Made by a program: the position numbers and the translations under genes. From assembly GCA_002964805.2 (NCBI GenBank), contig PUDQ02000009.1, positions 186,001 through 250,000 of the forward strand: a DNA stretch of 64,000 nucleotides, read 5' to 3'. Positions 1 to 12,689 of the stretch are shown piece after piece. Each line of letters starts with the position of its first letter. The first letter of the stretch is position 1. The notes under the pieces were generated by a model, which was not told where the DNA came from, did not search any database, and was given only the letters and a program-made list of their open reading frames with translations. The DNA comes from Trametes villosa. Lineage: Eukaryota > Basidiomycota > Agaricomycetes > Polyporales > Polyporaceae.

Positions 1-1708
1 GTCAAGTCGGCCCAGGTACCCTGCACGCCCTCGACGCGCGCCTGGCCTCCCAAGATACCCTGCGTTCCGACCTCCAACGCGACACGTGTGACCTCCGATG
101 CGAAGGCGCTCAACTGGTCCACCATGGAATTGACCGTCCGCTTCAAGGTGAGCATCTCGCCCTCGACCTCGATGTCGATCTTCTGCGTCAAGTCTCCGCG
201 AGCGACAGCCGTCGTAACTTTGGCGATAGACCGCACTTGATCCGTCAAACTTGAACACATTCGATTGACCTGAAGAATGGATCGACGTCAGAGGCAATCG
301 CGCGAGATCCGAGGGGCGACTCACATTCCGCGTCAACTCTAACCATACTCCTTCGACATCCGGTACGTGCGCTTGACCTCCCAATTGACCTTTAGAACCG
401 ACTTCCATAGTGACCCGTGTGACTTCTGCCGCTAACGCTCTTAGTCTGACGACCATTCCGTTGACCGTATTCTTCAATTCCAGTATTTCTCCGCGGGCGT
501 CGACTTCGATTTGTTTGGACAAGTCTCCCAGTGCGACAGCTTTCGTGACCTTTGCGATTGACCGTACCTGGTTCGTCAAGTTTGCCGCCAATTTGTTGAC
601 AACACCCGTGAGTTCCCGCCATGTGCCTTCGACGTCGAGTACCAGTGCCTGACCGCCCAATTTGCTGCAACGGAGCGTGAGTACGATCCACCAACCAGAT
701 CCGAAGACGTCAACGTACCCTTCCGTGCCGACTTCCTGACTGACGCGAGTGACTTCCTTTGCGAATTGACCAAGTTTGTCGACCTGTGCCAGGCGGATCA
801 GCGCGCGCTCCATAAGCGAAAGCTAATCAGCGCACCATAGCGTTGATGACGTCTTTGAGCTGGATCATAACCACACCCTGCACCGGCACGGTGATCTTCT
901 GAGACAAATCGCCGCGCGCGACGGCGTTGCAAACGCGTGCGACGTCCTGGACCTGGGTCTTCAACAATTTGAGCTCGTCCACGGCGCTCATGCCGCTTTC
1001 GAACGCTGCCGCTGCGAGGGGGCCGGGGGGCACGACGAGAGGGGAGGTGACGTCGCCCGAAGACATGTTCACGATCTTCGAGATGGTCGCGGTGTCCGTG
1101 ATGATTCTGCCACAGCCGGGGCACGACACATGGTCGGCCTGGACGGAGGGGGGTGCCGAGGAGACGTTTGCCGGGTTGCTGCCGGGGCGGCGGACCTTGT
1201 CGAGGGGGTTCACTACGCCGTCGAGGTTAATAGTCATGCCGTTGGGGGTGCGTCCGTGGGGCGCTGCCGGGTGGGGGGTGGGCTCGCTGACGTCGCTCGA
1301 GCCGTCGGACATCTCGACGTCCTTCACGCTGTCCTCGAAGCTCTCCACGGAGCTGGTGGGGGTGAAGAAGGGCGAGGCGGACGAACCGTTCGGGTAGCTC
1401 GACTCGGCGCAGGTGCTGTCGCTGTGCGACGAGCCGGAGGTGGACATAGGAGGGCTGTCTCCGACGCTCCGCCGCTTCTTCGACTCGGGCCCGCAGGCGT
1501 CGGCGGCGCGAATCGAGTTCAACGCCTCCTCTGCGGTGTACATCCGGCGAGCCATCGCGCTCAGAGAGCGCATGACGCTCTCGATCTGCCAATCGCTCGG
1601 ACCGTCATATTTCGGGATGGGCGTCGGGAGGGAGGGGCCGAGCTCGTAGACGGATAAGAGAGCGACCAGATGTGTGAAAAATGGATGTTGGGGTGGTGTT
1701 GTAGCCAT
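1..1708 (-). CDS. nik1: Group III (Nik1/Os-1-type) hybrid histidine kinase, N-terminal part, cut by the left edge
   Basis: Sensor kinase of the fungal osmostress pathway feeding the Hog1 MAPK cascade and the usual target of phenylpyrrole and dicarboximide fungicides (family knowledge). Exons read as 1708-836, 783-719, 664-325 and 269-1, continuing off the window; introns of 52, 54 and 55 bases keep the frame. The first about 200 residues are low-complexity and Ser/Pro-rich, with a CPGC pair (CPGCGRII) before the first helix. Then follow HAMP repeats with the diagnostic alternation of [26 protein letters not shown] and EV.RV..EVGT. Three repeat units are at least partly visible; the kinase and receiver domains lie outside. 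The ATG at 1708 is the first in the coding part of the frame; a longer open frame upstream is non-coding in composition. CT-rich coding-strand DNA (about 1730-1790) lies just upstream of the start, as in many fungal promoters. Confidence 0.9.
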
Positions 1709-4700
1709 CGTCGCAGTTCGCGACGACGACGCGGATGGGGAGGACGGGGAGGACGGGGGAGGTGGTGGGGAGAGCCAAAGCCGGCGGAGGATTATTATTC
1801 TCATTTCTCTCGTATTTCGCACGGTCCACGCATATGGGATAACATGGCACCGTCCCTCCTGTCGCTCTCTCGCTACCCTCTTTTCATGATCAACCATCTC
1901 CTGAACCTTCTCATCGTCTTCAGCTATGCAGCACAAAAACAACGGCCTCCGTAGAGGTCGTATCCTCTGTTCATGCTCGCAACGAATGGCGGAGCCGTGT
2001 CTGACCCCGGACACCGTCGGAGTGAGGAGTTGCGGCAGCGTTGCGGCATGTGTAGCGGGCCTAAGCCAACCATCGCCCAAGGCGATTGGGATTCCTTCTC
2101 GACCTGTTTCTCTGTTGTAAGCGCTTTCAAGTCCTTCGAAAAACGAGCCAACAACGCGCTGCACACCGCCCGTCCCTCCCAGGGAGTTTAACAGCCCGCT
2201 GTTCAGGTGCTCGCGGATGGTGAGCAGACTCCGATATTGACGGGATACATGAATTGACGCCCAGTATTGCTCACGAACCCAAATCGCGCTGCAAACGTTT
2301 GTGGTCGCCGCAATCGAATGGAGGTTATTCAGAGGCTCCTCATAGTTCAATGAGCTAAGGCACGGCTGTAACGTCGTACCCGTACGTTCGCTCGCGGAAT
2401 GTGTCGGGGTAGGTGCTGCCATACGCGAACAAATGAACCAGTCGGCACGTACGCGCCGGCGCCGGACACGAGCAGTGTACTCCATGATGATCACTCGCTT
2501 GCCCAGGATGCCGTCGTGCTCGCAGCTCGCATGCTATTGTTGTGTACGGATGTCCTGTGTATCCGACACGCAAGCAAGCGTGGGCACTCGGTGTGGCGAT
2601 AGGCCCGACACAGCTTCAGCCTGCGGTGTACGTACAACTGCAACAAAAACATACATGAGCCTCAGCGACACCGACCAAGGATGACGCGTACTTACCGTAC
2701 ACATGAGGAGCTGTTCATACCCATATAGCCCGCCGTAGTAGATAGAAAGCATCCGGCATTCAAGCGGCACTGTGCCGCCCATTGAGGTCCTCGGGGGCCG
2801 CTCTCCCGGAACAATTGCTCCGAATCCGAGTGCGGAGAGGTCACGATTGGCCGGGGCGGGCGCCCTTGGCGGGTCTCACAGGTCCGCCTGGGTCAGCAGG
2901 CCTGCCGAAGGAGCGGATAGCCCCGCGGCAGGGCACGCTGCAGACACAGCTGGAGCGGGGAGCTGGACTCTGCGCCGAGTGCAGTCTGATGGGTGAGTGG
3001 TCTGGGGAAATCGACGGGCTGGATGAGGGGATCCGCGAGGCCCGCGAGAGCGAAAGACGTGCTGGCTGCCGTGTGTGGCTGGGATGCGCGGCCGGGGCTC
3101 TTCGATGTCACGGCTGCCGCTCGTGATAGCCCACATGTCGTGCGCGCAGCGCCAGGAGAAGAACACGAGGAGGCGGCGTTGCGTGCGGACGCGCGGCGTC
3201 TTCAATGTTGGGGCAATCCGGTCGTGGATCGCAGACCTGTGCGGGCACGAGGAGCTGGGAGGCCTGCACTCTGCTATCGGGGCGGCGAACTACTCTCTTG
3301 AGACGAATTCGCATGGATGGATGTCCCAGGACTTCGTCACTCGCTGGACGAGGACGCTGAGAGAAGAGGCAAAGATCACACGCGACCACGGACGAGGCAA
3401 AAATAAGCTTACTGTCGAGATGCAACTCTTAAGCGGCCTATCATAGACGAGGCGTGAGAGGGGGCTGACCGCAGGGCGTGTACGAAGTGGAGTGCGACTC
3501 ACTATAAGCGACGTAAGCGGCTAGCGCAGCTATTCAACCTTCAACGAAGTTTAGCCTTGCTCGCATCGCAGGGCAGCTGAACTGAGCGTGCAATCGCCGG
3601 TGTCTTCCCGAGGTAGGAGGTCGTGCTTTCCTGCGCCGTCGGCTATCCTTGTTGTCAGTTCCAGCCTCGCTCTACATACCGACAACCCTCTTGAAGCTTG
3701 AATGACTACTGAAAGCTACTGGCTCGCGCAATAACTTTACTTTCCAGCAGGATTGGTGCCGTGACCTACAGTCGCCTGGATAAGAATTGCCCGGATCAAG
3801 GTGAAGAAACACGTAGAGACGCACCTGCATCTGCCACGACTGATCACATATCCGCAAGGCAGTTGTCTTCCCCAAAAGGCACAATCGGAGCACGCGAGAC
3901 TGACACTGGCATGACCTACACAGAAGGTGCGAAGATGATGGACACAGGTGACAGCGTATTCGCAGGGATCGTTCATTCGAGCACTTACATCGATTGCGCC
4001 CCGAGTTGGAGGAGACGTGAAACGAGGTGAGCACCTAACGCCGCTCCCAGCTTATACTTTGAGCAGCACAGCTAGGTCGAGTGTTGAGGATGAAGAGCGA
4101 AATGCCTTCTGGAGGCGCGTCCACAATCTACCCCACAGTACCAGTGGTGACTGGAAGAACTGCCAGACGACTTGGTTAGACTCCGCCTCTCTACTGATGT
4201 TGAAAGCTTTCGATGCGTACCTCGGGAGATGGAAGCGCGACGACCGGTGCACCAGTGGTTGAACGCCACGCAATTAGTCACAGATCAACATGGTGGTCAA
4301 AGGGTAAGTTGTGCGCCCTGCCGAAGTTCGCATTCCCGAACTCCCCGCTCACTTCCTGAAGAGACGTGGAAGGGGGCTTTCCCCGCCAACACCGCGAGGA
4401 AGACACGCGAGGCGTATTCCAGGAGAGAACTGCGGGGCGTGCGACCGTTCTCTGGAGGCGTCTGCATCATGCCGTCCCGGCGTCCCGCCGCGACGCACCT
4501 CTTCGAACGCCACAATGCCTCTGGAGAAGCATTCCTCGCTATTCCGGGCGAACCCTCTGCTATTGCCAGCGAATACGTCGCCCGACATACACCGACATAC
4601 GCGCCCCAGTTCCGACAGTGGGGTTGTGGAGCGTGAAGCTTGGACGACGTGGAAGGGCGATTCCGTGCGTGTTATATGTCGCTGCGTTTAGAGCTCACCT

Positions 4701-5700
4701 CTCACGTCTGCGCCCTTCGTCCCCTTCGTCGATGTTGCGAGCAGGTAAATCGTACGTAGGCAGACGTTCAGAAGAAAAGCCACAGGCCCAACGATGCGCT
4801 GCGCAGCGTGAGCGCGGAAGTCGACGTTGGCAACGAGTCCGCGGACGTGGTGGACGCGCAGGAGCAGCTCGGGTCTGAGCACGCGAGAATCTGGAGAACG
4901 TCGCGCGGCATGCGCCCGGCAACGGCCCCGGAGCCTTGCCGGCTCCACGATCGCCTTGGTCGGCTTATCAGAGCGCTGGAGCCGCGGACCGATGATGGCT
5001 GGCCAAGAACGCAATCCGCCCTTGTTGCTGAGGAAGACAGAAAATTTCAGATGAGCAAAGCATAACGACGTCCTGCACGTCCGCGGGGAGGGCAAAGGGA
5101 CCTGCGATATCCGCACCGCTGCACACGGAGCGCCGGCGTCGGTGAACATTGAGGCGGGCGTCGGCAATGCGCACATGGGCGGGCCAGGGCGGGGATGTGC
5201 CCGTTATGGAGAGGCGGGGCGGGTGGACAATCGGACCGCTGATCGAGGCGCGGCGGGGTCTTTCGATTGGGACTGACGTCAAAGAGAGGCCTGTCGGGTT
5301 CTCGCCTTCGCGCGCCGCTGCCGAGGGCAATCAAGCATGGGCGCACCGGCAAATTTGCCTTCCTGGACCAATCGAGGGCCTCTTCTCGAAATGGCCCGGA
5401 GTCTGCATCGCTCTCCTCAGCCGTCTTCGTGGCTCTGGCGTATTTACTCCGACCCGCTCCTCCGCAGCAAGCGCACACATAACGCCGTCTTCGACCAATC
5501 CCATCCTGCCCTCGACCCGTTGCTTCCCTACGCATCAAGCCGTCCAGACGACCTCCCAGTCCCAATCTTCATTTGAGACCGTGACGATCCTTCTTCTGCG
5601 CGTTAGCCCTCAAAGTGTCTCAAACCCGCCCTATTTCACGCACTGGTGAGTCCGGACTGCCCAGTGGCCTCCCCCCGCCCCCCGGCTGCCGCTCACAGCC
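1709..5700. other. Gene-poor intergenic stretch
   Basis: About 4 kb between two divergently transcribed genes. Several overlapping frames of 100-170 codons exist on both strands, for example around 4690-5565 on the minus strand, but none has recognisable motifs, a convincing intron pattern or family-like composition. They look like chance frames in GC-rich DNA. The first bases are the promoter of the histidine kinase and the last few hundred that of the Prm10-like gene. Confidence 0.5.
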
Positions 5701-8700
5701 ATGCCCTCGCCGCCGCACCATGTCCCCTCGATAGCGAGCATCCTCCTCTCTCCTACCCCGTCCTCGTCAAATGATTCAGCCATGGACTCTCCTCCGCACA
5801 TGAACGCTCCCGACGCCGCCCCCGTCGACAACAGGCCACCCGGGGGTACGCGCAGATCGGGCCACAAGACGCCGCGCAAGGTCCAATGGGTGTTCGACGA
5901 GCCCGACGGCTCGCCCTCAACGCGCGCATTGGACGAGCATGCCTTGGATGTGCGTCTCTTTCCTCCTCCCTTTGTCGATCACCCTAATCGTCGCCTTTGT
6001 AGCCGGATGCTTTTGAGACGCTCACCTCAGCGCTCGAACGCCACCGCTCCTCTTCGATGTCGGAGGGCAGCACCAACCCTCCCCTGGCAAGGCAGACAGC
6101 GCCCACCGCGATGTCGCCAGACCCATCCCTCCCCACATCTCCCGAACTCAGTCCACAACCCTCTCCTCATGAGATCCCCGGAGAGAACTTCATTGATCGG
6201 AACGAGACCGCCGGTCTGCCAGGCGTGGACATCGAGGAGTACTCGCAAGAGCAGGCTAAGAAGGTAGTGCGCGCTCACAAGCACGGCTTCCTCCGCGGTC
6301 TCGGTGGTGGCGGCAAGCGGCACAAACGCTCTCGGTCCCAAGAGCCACTCGCGAACTCCGATCGTCGCTCCCGGCAAGGGCGCAAGGGCTTCTTCACCGG
6401 CGGCGACGTGGAGAAGAGCGCGGAGGTGCGCACCGAGAACAAGCGAGACGCGCCCAAGGGCGTATTGTCGACGCTGCTCTCGTTCTACGAGCCGTCGAAC
6501 GGCCTCCAGTCGGGCATGTCCACGCCCGCGCGGTCCTCGCTGGACGAGTCCCGCCCGTCCTCGATGTACAGCGGCAAGATGGCTACCACCGTCGAGAGCG
6601 GCTCGACGACGTCCTCGGCGATGTTGATGCCACCACCACCTGTGCCTAACCGCGTGGAGGGACAAGCGTATCCGCCTACGATGCCCAACGTCTCTACCAA
6701 CTCGCTGCGGCCGCCTACCCACCCCTGGACACGTACATTGGGGCTGGGCGATGCTCGACCTTCCGCGGCGAGGAGCGGGGCAGGTGTCTTCGGCCCTCTC
6801 ATCGCGAGTGCCGGAAACATCGCAGGCGTGGCTGCCCCCGCGCCCGCAACTGTCGCGCCCAACTGCAAGCGTCCAGGTTACCATCTCTCCCGGTACGTCA
6901 TCAGCCCCTTATCTTTACGTGCGCTTTACTGACAATTGCCCAGGTACTCGCTCGAGAGCAGCCTGCCGAAGGCTTCCCAGAGCCAGCGGTCGCTGACGCT
7001 GTCGCGCTCGCGTAGCATGCACTTTGATCCTCAGAACCAGAGTCGCTCGCCAACGCTGCTCTCGGTCCCGCCCTCGCCTGCGGACGAGTCTCCTCCCGTG
7101 ACCCACCACGCCTCCAGCAGCCCGGGCCCCGGGCGACAGAAATGGACGGGCGTCCTGAAGGATCTCCCGAAGTGGGTGCCCAGCCGGGCGGCGACGCCGA
7201 GCACCGCGCCCGGCACGCCCGCGACGGAGCTCGGGACGGACGAGTGGCTGAGCGAGAAGGGCGAGTTCAGCGGCGCGGAAGAGCGGAAGGAGAAGAAGCG
7301 CCAGAAGCGCAAGAAGGCGGAAATTTGGGTGCGTGCCACACCGCGGGCCCGTGGTGACGGCTGAGCTGACGCTGACCGCTGCGGCCGTCCCCAGATAACG
7401 CGCCACGTTGCGGAGATCGTGTCGCGGCAGGAGTTCATCTTGAAGCTCGCGCGCGCGATGATGATGTTCGGCGGGCCGACCCACCGGCTGCAGGCGCAGA
7501 TCCAGGCGACCGGGAAGGTGCTCGACACGCCGCTATCGTGCATGTACTTGCCGGACATGATGCTCATCTCGTTCGAGGATCCGTCCACGAGCACGAGCAG
7601 CATCAAGTTCATCCGGCAGGGCAGCTCGCTCGACATCGGAAAGCTGCAGGAGGCACACAACTTGTACTGGAAGGTATGTCTTTGGGCTGCTGTCGCCTCC
7701 CCTGTGACTCACAGCGGGCCGCATCATAGGTTATCCACGACGAGATCTCCGTCAAGGATGCGTCCACCGAGCTCGACCAGCTTATGTTGCGGAAACCGAT
7801 CTACAAGAACTGGCAGATCATCCTCATCGGCGGCGCGTGCTCGGCCTCCATCTGCAGCGTCAGCTTCAACGGCTCCTTCATCGACTCGCTCATCTCCTTC
7901 CCCCTCGGCTGCCTACTCATCATCATCCAACTATTCGCTGCCCGCAACGAGCTATACTCCAACGTCTTCGAGTGCGTGCGGTCATCGCCATGAACGCGAA
8001 CATGACGCTAATGCACCGCTTCAGGATCACCGTCGCTACCATCTTCAGCTTCATCGCCGCTGCCCTCTCGTCCTCCCGGTATTTCTGCTATTCCGCTATC
8101 GCGTCCAGTTCTGTCGTCCTCATCCTCCCTGTGAGTACCACGACTCCCATAGCGCCGCCTTCGTAGGCCCGTCCTGACCGCGTTATACCAGGGTTTCATC
8201 GTGCTGTGCGGCAGTCTCGAGCTATCGTCGCGCAACATCGTCTCTGGTGCTGTACGAGTCTGTTTCTCATGCATATACTCGTTATTCCTCGGATTCGGCT
8301 TGGCGATCGGCGCAACGGCGTACTCCAAGATTACACACCAATCGCTGGCCGGTTCCGACGACCTCACCTGCGGGCTCAGCCATGACCCTAATGGCCCCTG
8401 GTGGCAGCGGACGCCGTCGCTGTGGTGGGGTGAGTCACACGACCGCTCTTCTTCATTTCTCGTTCTGACAATTGCCTTCACCGCTAGCTTTCTTGACCGT
8501 CCCAATGTACTCCTTGTTCCTGAGTCTGAGGAACTACGCGCCGTGGCGGCATCGCGAGCTGGTACGCTCCCTCCGGTCTATACATCCGGGAAAGTTCTAA
8601 CTGTCGCTCTCCAGTATCTCCTGGTGGCAATTTCCTGCATTGGTTGGGTAACCAACCACTTCACCGGCACGCGCTTCCGCAACCAGAGCGACATCTCGGC

Positions 8701-9080
8701 CGCTGCCGGCGCACTTGCGGTAGGCTTCGTTGCCAACCTCTACGGCCGGTTCTTCAGCGGGAACGCCTTCGTCATCATGGTGCGTCGGGCCCGACACCCT
8801 GCTCGCGCCGCCATGCCGGAGCCTAACATAACCCGCTTCCCTGCAGATCACAGGCATCCTCTTCCAGCTGCCGTCCGGCCTGGCAAACGGCGGGCTGTTC
8901 ACCTTCGTGCACCAGCAGGAGTCCGGATCGTCGTCGAACGAAGCCTATTTGTCAGGCTTCCAGACCGCGTTGCAGCTCATCTCGGTCGCGATCGGCCTCA
9001 CCGTCGGCCTCGGGATCTCGCTCGTCCTCGTCCATCCCATCCCCTCACGGCGGCGCGGCACGGGCATGTTCACGCTCTGA
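5701..9080 (+). CDS. PRM10: Prm10/ThrE-family multi-pass membrane protein
   Basis: Homologous in layout to yeast pheromone-regulated membrane protein 10 and to bacterial threonine/serine exporters of the ThrE family; the fungal substrate is not established. Ten exons: 5701-5949, 6003-6892, 6944-7328, 7395-7673, 7730-7971, 8025-8130, 8192-8429, 8488-8561, 8615-8779, 8847-9080, giving about 953 residues with all phases consistent. The N-terminal half (about residues 1-500) is Ser/Pro-rich and presumably disordered, ending in a Lys/Arg-rich stretch (EERKEKKRQKRKKAEIW). The ThrE-like domain begins with ITRHVAEIVSRQEFILKLAR and FGGPTHRLQ, followed by roughly ten hydrophobic segments, for example LISFPLGCLLIIIQLF and LISVAIGLTVGLGISLVLV. 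It ends in RRRGTGMFTL. No truncation was seen. The start is the first ATG of the frame. Function as an amino-acid transporter is inference from family. Confidence 0.9.
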
Positions 9081-9837
9081 GCTCCCCTCTGCCGCGCCTG
9101 CTTCACGGCCCGACCCGCCACCTCCAAAAGCTTTGCTTCTTGTACGTACCGACACATCTCCCCATCACGCTGCGGGCCTATAGCCCCGCGACACCTTATA
9201 CCAACCCGAACATTACACCCTCCCTCTACTCCCCGTTCCCTTTTCCGGCTTCCCCTTACAGCTTACGCCATGGACATTTACGACATGCGATATGTAGCAC
9301 GACACGAATCGCGTCCCCGATAGATAGAGCGCCCTTGCAATTGTCTTTAGAGAACTCCCACGTCCCTTCCCGTTCTGCGTCTTGTACAAAAATCCCTTGC
9401 TCTCCACTGCTCTTACCCCCATACTAGATCCCCTGCCCCCCTGGCCCCCCTGCGATTTCCACCTACAGATGTATCATACTGCGTAGAAACCTTCTGGAAG
9501 ATTGTCGTTTTCTTGGTACATGGCTTATGTGTGCGATGCGCGATGCTGCACCACTGGCACGTTGAGACTACAAAGCCTCAAGCTCAAGAGCCAGTGTGGG
9601 CATTGTGCGTTGTGGCTGAATCATGTAGTACAATACGGTGGGCCTTGACTGCAACCTAAGTTGCGATCCATAAACCATGTTAATTTACCCATTCTATGGC
9701 ATCTGAGCACAGAATTGGCTGCGGAAGCCTCGCGCGACGACGGCCCCCAAGTTGGTACGGGCCCTGAGTCGGTAGTAGAGCGTTAGCGCCTTAACCTCGC
9801 TCTTCCTCCAACCACGATCATCTCGTACCCGAGGCAA
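9081..9837. other. Intergenic region
   Basis: 3' flank of the Prm10-like gene and 5' flank of the next F-box gene. No reading frame with coding character, repeat or RNA gene was recognised. Confidence 0.5.
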
Positions 9838-11969
9838 ATGGGAGACCCTGAGATTGTGTCACCAAGGGCTGGATCGGCTCCTCAACCTGAGAAAGATGCC
9901 GCGGGCTCTTCAAAAGCGGCTCCACAGGCTATAGTGGACGAGTTGTTAGACCGGTCTATGAGAGACATAGCAGAGGAGATGTCCCAGCTTCGTCTGGACA
10001 ACGCCCGTTTAGAGCATGATAGGCAACGTCTGGTCGAGGAGAGAGACCAACTGGAGAGCCGCTCTCGTGTAAGTGAGCCATCTGGATGCCGCCGTGTGTA
10101 GCATGTCATTGTCAATACTGACGACGTTATTTTCTGCTTTAGGACATGGCGTTGGAGATCACTCTGCTGCACAAAGAGAGGGCTGCCTTCAGGGGGGCCA
10201 CTCGCTACATGATAGAGCATACTGGGGTGAGGGGTACTCTGCTTGTTGCCAGGCTCGTGAACTTGATGAGCGGCGCTGATGATGGCTGATCCTGACAGTA
10301 CGTGCCACCTGCGGCCCCTCGACAGCCTGAGTCCAGGGATCTCAGCGAGCTCCCACACGAGATACTCCTCGCTGTTCTCCGGGAGGCCCGGGCACCACGC
10401 CACGAGCTTGACCCGTCGGTCATTGACTGTAAGGGCCCAAGCAGCGCATGGCTCGCCGAATTGCGCTTTCGCAAAGGACTCATCCTCGTGTCCAAGTGGT
10501 GGTCCGGGCCGGCGACGCAGCTGTTCTACGAGGACATCGTACTCAGACGGATGGGCCAGATCATCGCGCTCGCGGACGTCTTTGCTGCCCAAGGCAGCCT
10601 CCCGACGCTGGTCATGAGCCTCCGGCTAGACACATGCATCATACTGGCGCATTGCGCGGATGTCGCGCAAGAGGCTCTACATTCCATACTCTCACTGTGT
10701 ACGGCACTCCAGACGTTCGAGTACCACTCCGCGGAGGGCATCCCTACAGTAACCACGCTGCCTCCTGGAGACATCGCCGGGGTATTTAACCCAGCGTGGT
10801 TCGTCGACAGCAGCGTCCTGCCGTTCCAGCTTGCTTTCCAGGAACGTGCGGCGGGTCTTACTGTGCTAGATATGGCGATGCCTCTCACTCACCGGCAAGT
10901 CGTGCACCTACACACGCTCCTCTCCTCGACCGTGCGCCTCAGGACGCTGAAAACACGCTACGTGCACCCTGGGGCAGAGGCCGAGACGGATCACCTTGGT
11001 CCACTACAGGCCTTGCATCTTCCACACCTCACGGAACTCTACATCCCCATTAACGACCCACGCTTCGTCACCTACGTTTCCGGGACCTGGAAGATGCCTA
11101 GCTTAGCGCGGCTCACGGCACTCTATGCGGGAAACATACCGGACGCACTGCTCAAGGCCCACGGCGCGCGTCTCCGCTACCTGCACTTCAATCCCTCTCC
11201 GATGGGAAGAATACCCGTGGATATAGTCCTTCCGGATATCAGGCGCGTGACGAAGTTGTGTCCACTCGTAGAACATCTTGTGCTCCCCGATGAAGCTCTC
11301 GTGCGTTCGTCATCCTCTGATCCTGACCCTCCCCGGTCCGCCCTCCGGTATGTGGACGTATGGTTCAACCTGCCACGGACCCGCAACATACCCTCCGAAT
11401 TGCGCCCGTGGGGAGAGGAGCGGTTCCATCCGAGGCTCTTAGCGTATGGGCTCACGCGGCATGTGGACCTTCCGGCGGTCTGCGACCCTAAGATCGATCT
11501 GGGCGACGGCGGCACGCGCACGATCTCTCTTCCCGGTATGCGCCTCGAGTGGTCAAGAGACTTCGTCGACTGGGTCAGAGAGGACTTGAGCGAAGATCTG
11601 TCGGACAGTTACTCAGACTGTCCGTCGGAGAGCGGTGAATCCGACTCGGGGGGGTCCGGTTCGGGGTCTTCAGACGAGGAGGCTTCGCCCCTTGGGCTGA
11701 ATGCAGAGGATGGGACCCCTTTGCCGGGTGCAGGGAGCATAGGAGGAGCAGAGGAAGTTGTGGAGGGGGACTATATGAGCGAGCAGGCGGAGACACAAGA
11801 GGAAGACGAGGCCGAGCTTGAAGAAGACGCAGCGCAAGATATTAGCAAAGAGGGACGCGAGCGTGAAGAGGTTGTTTCAGAGCAAGAGTCGGACAACTGG
11901 GCACATGACGAACAACTCGGTCGGGAAGCCGTACTGGAAATGTTCGTGCGTAGCCGCGACGGCGACTAA
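9838..11969 (+). CDS. Coiled-coil F-box-like protein, family 3, copy A
   Basis: Predicted adaptor of an SCF-type ubiquitin ligase, by analogy with F-box proteins. Exons 9838-10068, 10143-10226 and 10299-11969 encode about 661 residues. Residues about 30-105 form a charged helical stretch (MRDIAEEMSQLRLDNARLEH, then LEITLLHKERAAF) that looks like a coiled coil. A divergent F-box follows (SELPHEILLAVLREAR, then a conserved WWSGPATQLFYEDIVLRRMG). The middle has leucine-rich, LRR-like spacing. The last about 130 residues are strongly acidic (runs of Ser/Asp/Glu). The gene is paralogous to the minus-strand gene at 19430-21397: same three-exon layout, same 84-base second exon and same splice phases. 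It is followed after about 720 bases by an SRPK-like kinase on the same strand. The target is unknown. Confidence 0.85.
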
Positions 11970-12689
11970 GTAGGCTGCGCTTATGAGACTTCAATGTATC
12001 ACGCACTGCGCGGTGACTGGTCAGCGTCGCCAGTGACTTCTGAATATGACGCGCATGAGTTACTGAGGGGTTCGTAGGGTGTAGTAATCAGATACTGTTA
12101 GAATGAGTCTAGTCTCAGACCTTTCCGGGGATGAACGCACGGATAACATCGCGCTCATACCATGTACTGACCTCGCCTCCGCATCAAACTCTGAGGCACA
12201 TGGCAACGATCATGGTCCTGTGCTTTTCGGCGTTATCGCTGGAGTCAAAGATAAACGGCCATCTGGAGAGTCGGCTCCAGAAGTGCGCATACACATGTCC
12301 AAGAGCGTGCTGGTTAGTAGGAGTACTTGGTGGTTACTGGTCTTGAAGCTTACTAGCGGCTCGGCCCGTACTAGGCGCTCGATAATCTATTTGCGAAGTG
12401 CATCCATTGTGTGTGCTAACGCCCGCACTCAATTTGCTCTTGAACTATCACTGCGGTTAGCCCTGGCTGTATCTCAATCGGTATATCCTAAAACCCTGCT
12501 TCTCCAGCAACCGTCCACAGTTGATATTTGGACGGAGCACACCCGTGTTGCTAGCATTCCGATTATCGCCATACTCATCTTTCGGGCCCCAGCTATTGTA
12601 CTTAGTAGCACCGTGATACCCAACAGTACAAGTCGCCAGCTGCTGCGCGCGAATCCTTTCCCCCATTGCCGCAGCTCACATCACTCGCC
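11970..12689. other. Intergenic region with a non-coding open frame
   Basis: Separates F-box copy A from kinase 1. A plus-strand open frame covers 12103-12900, but its first part shows no motif and it overlaps the kinase's first exon in another frame, so it is treated as chance. No other feature was seen. Confidence 0.5.

Noticed and set aside
4172..5565. Several overlapping frames on both strands
   Set aside because: No motif, no consistent splice pattern, frames overlap one another; typical chance frames.
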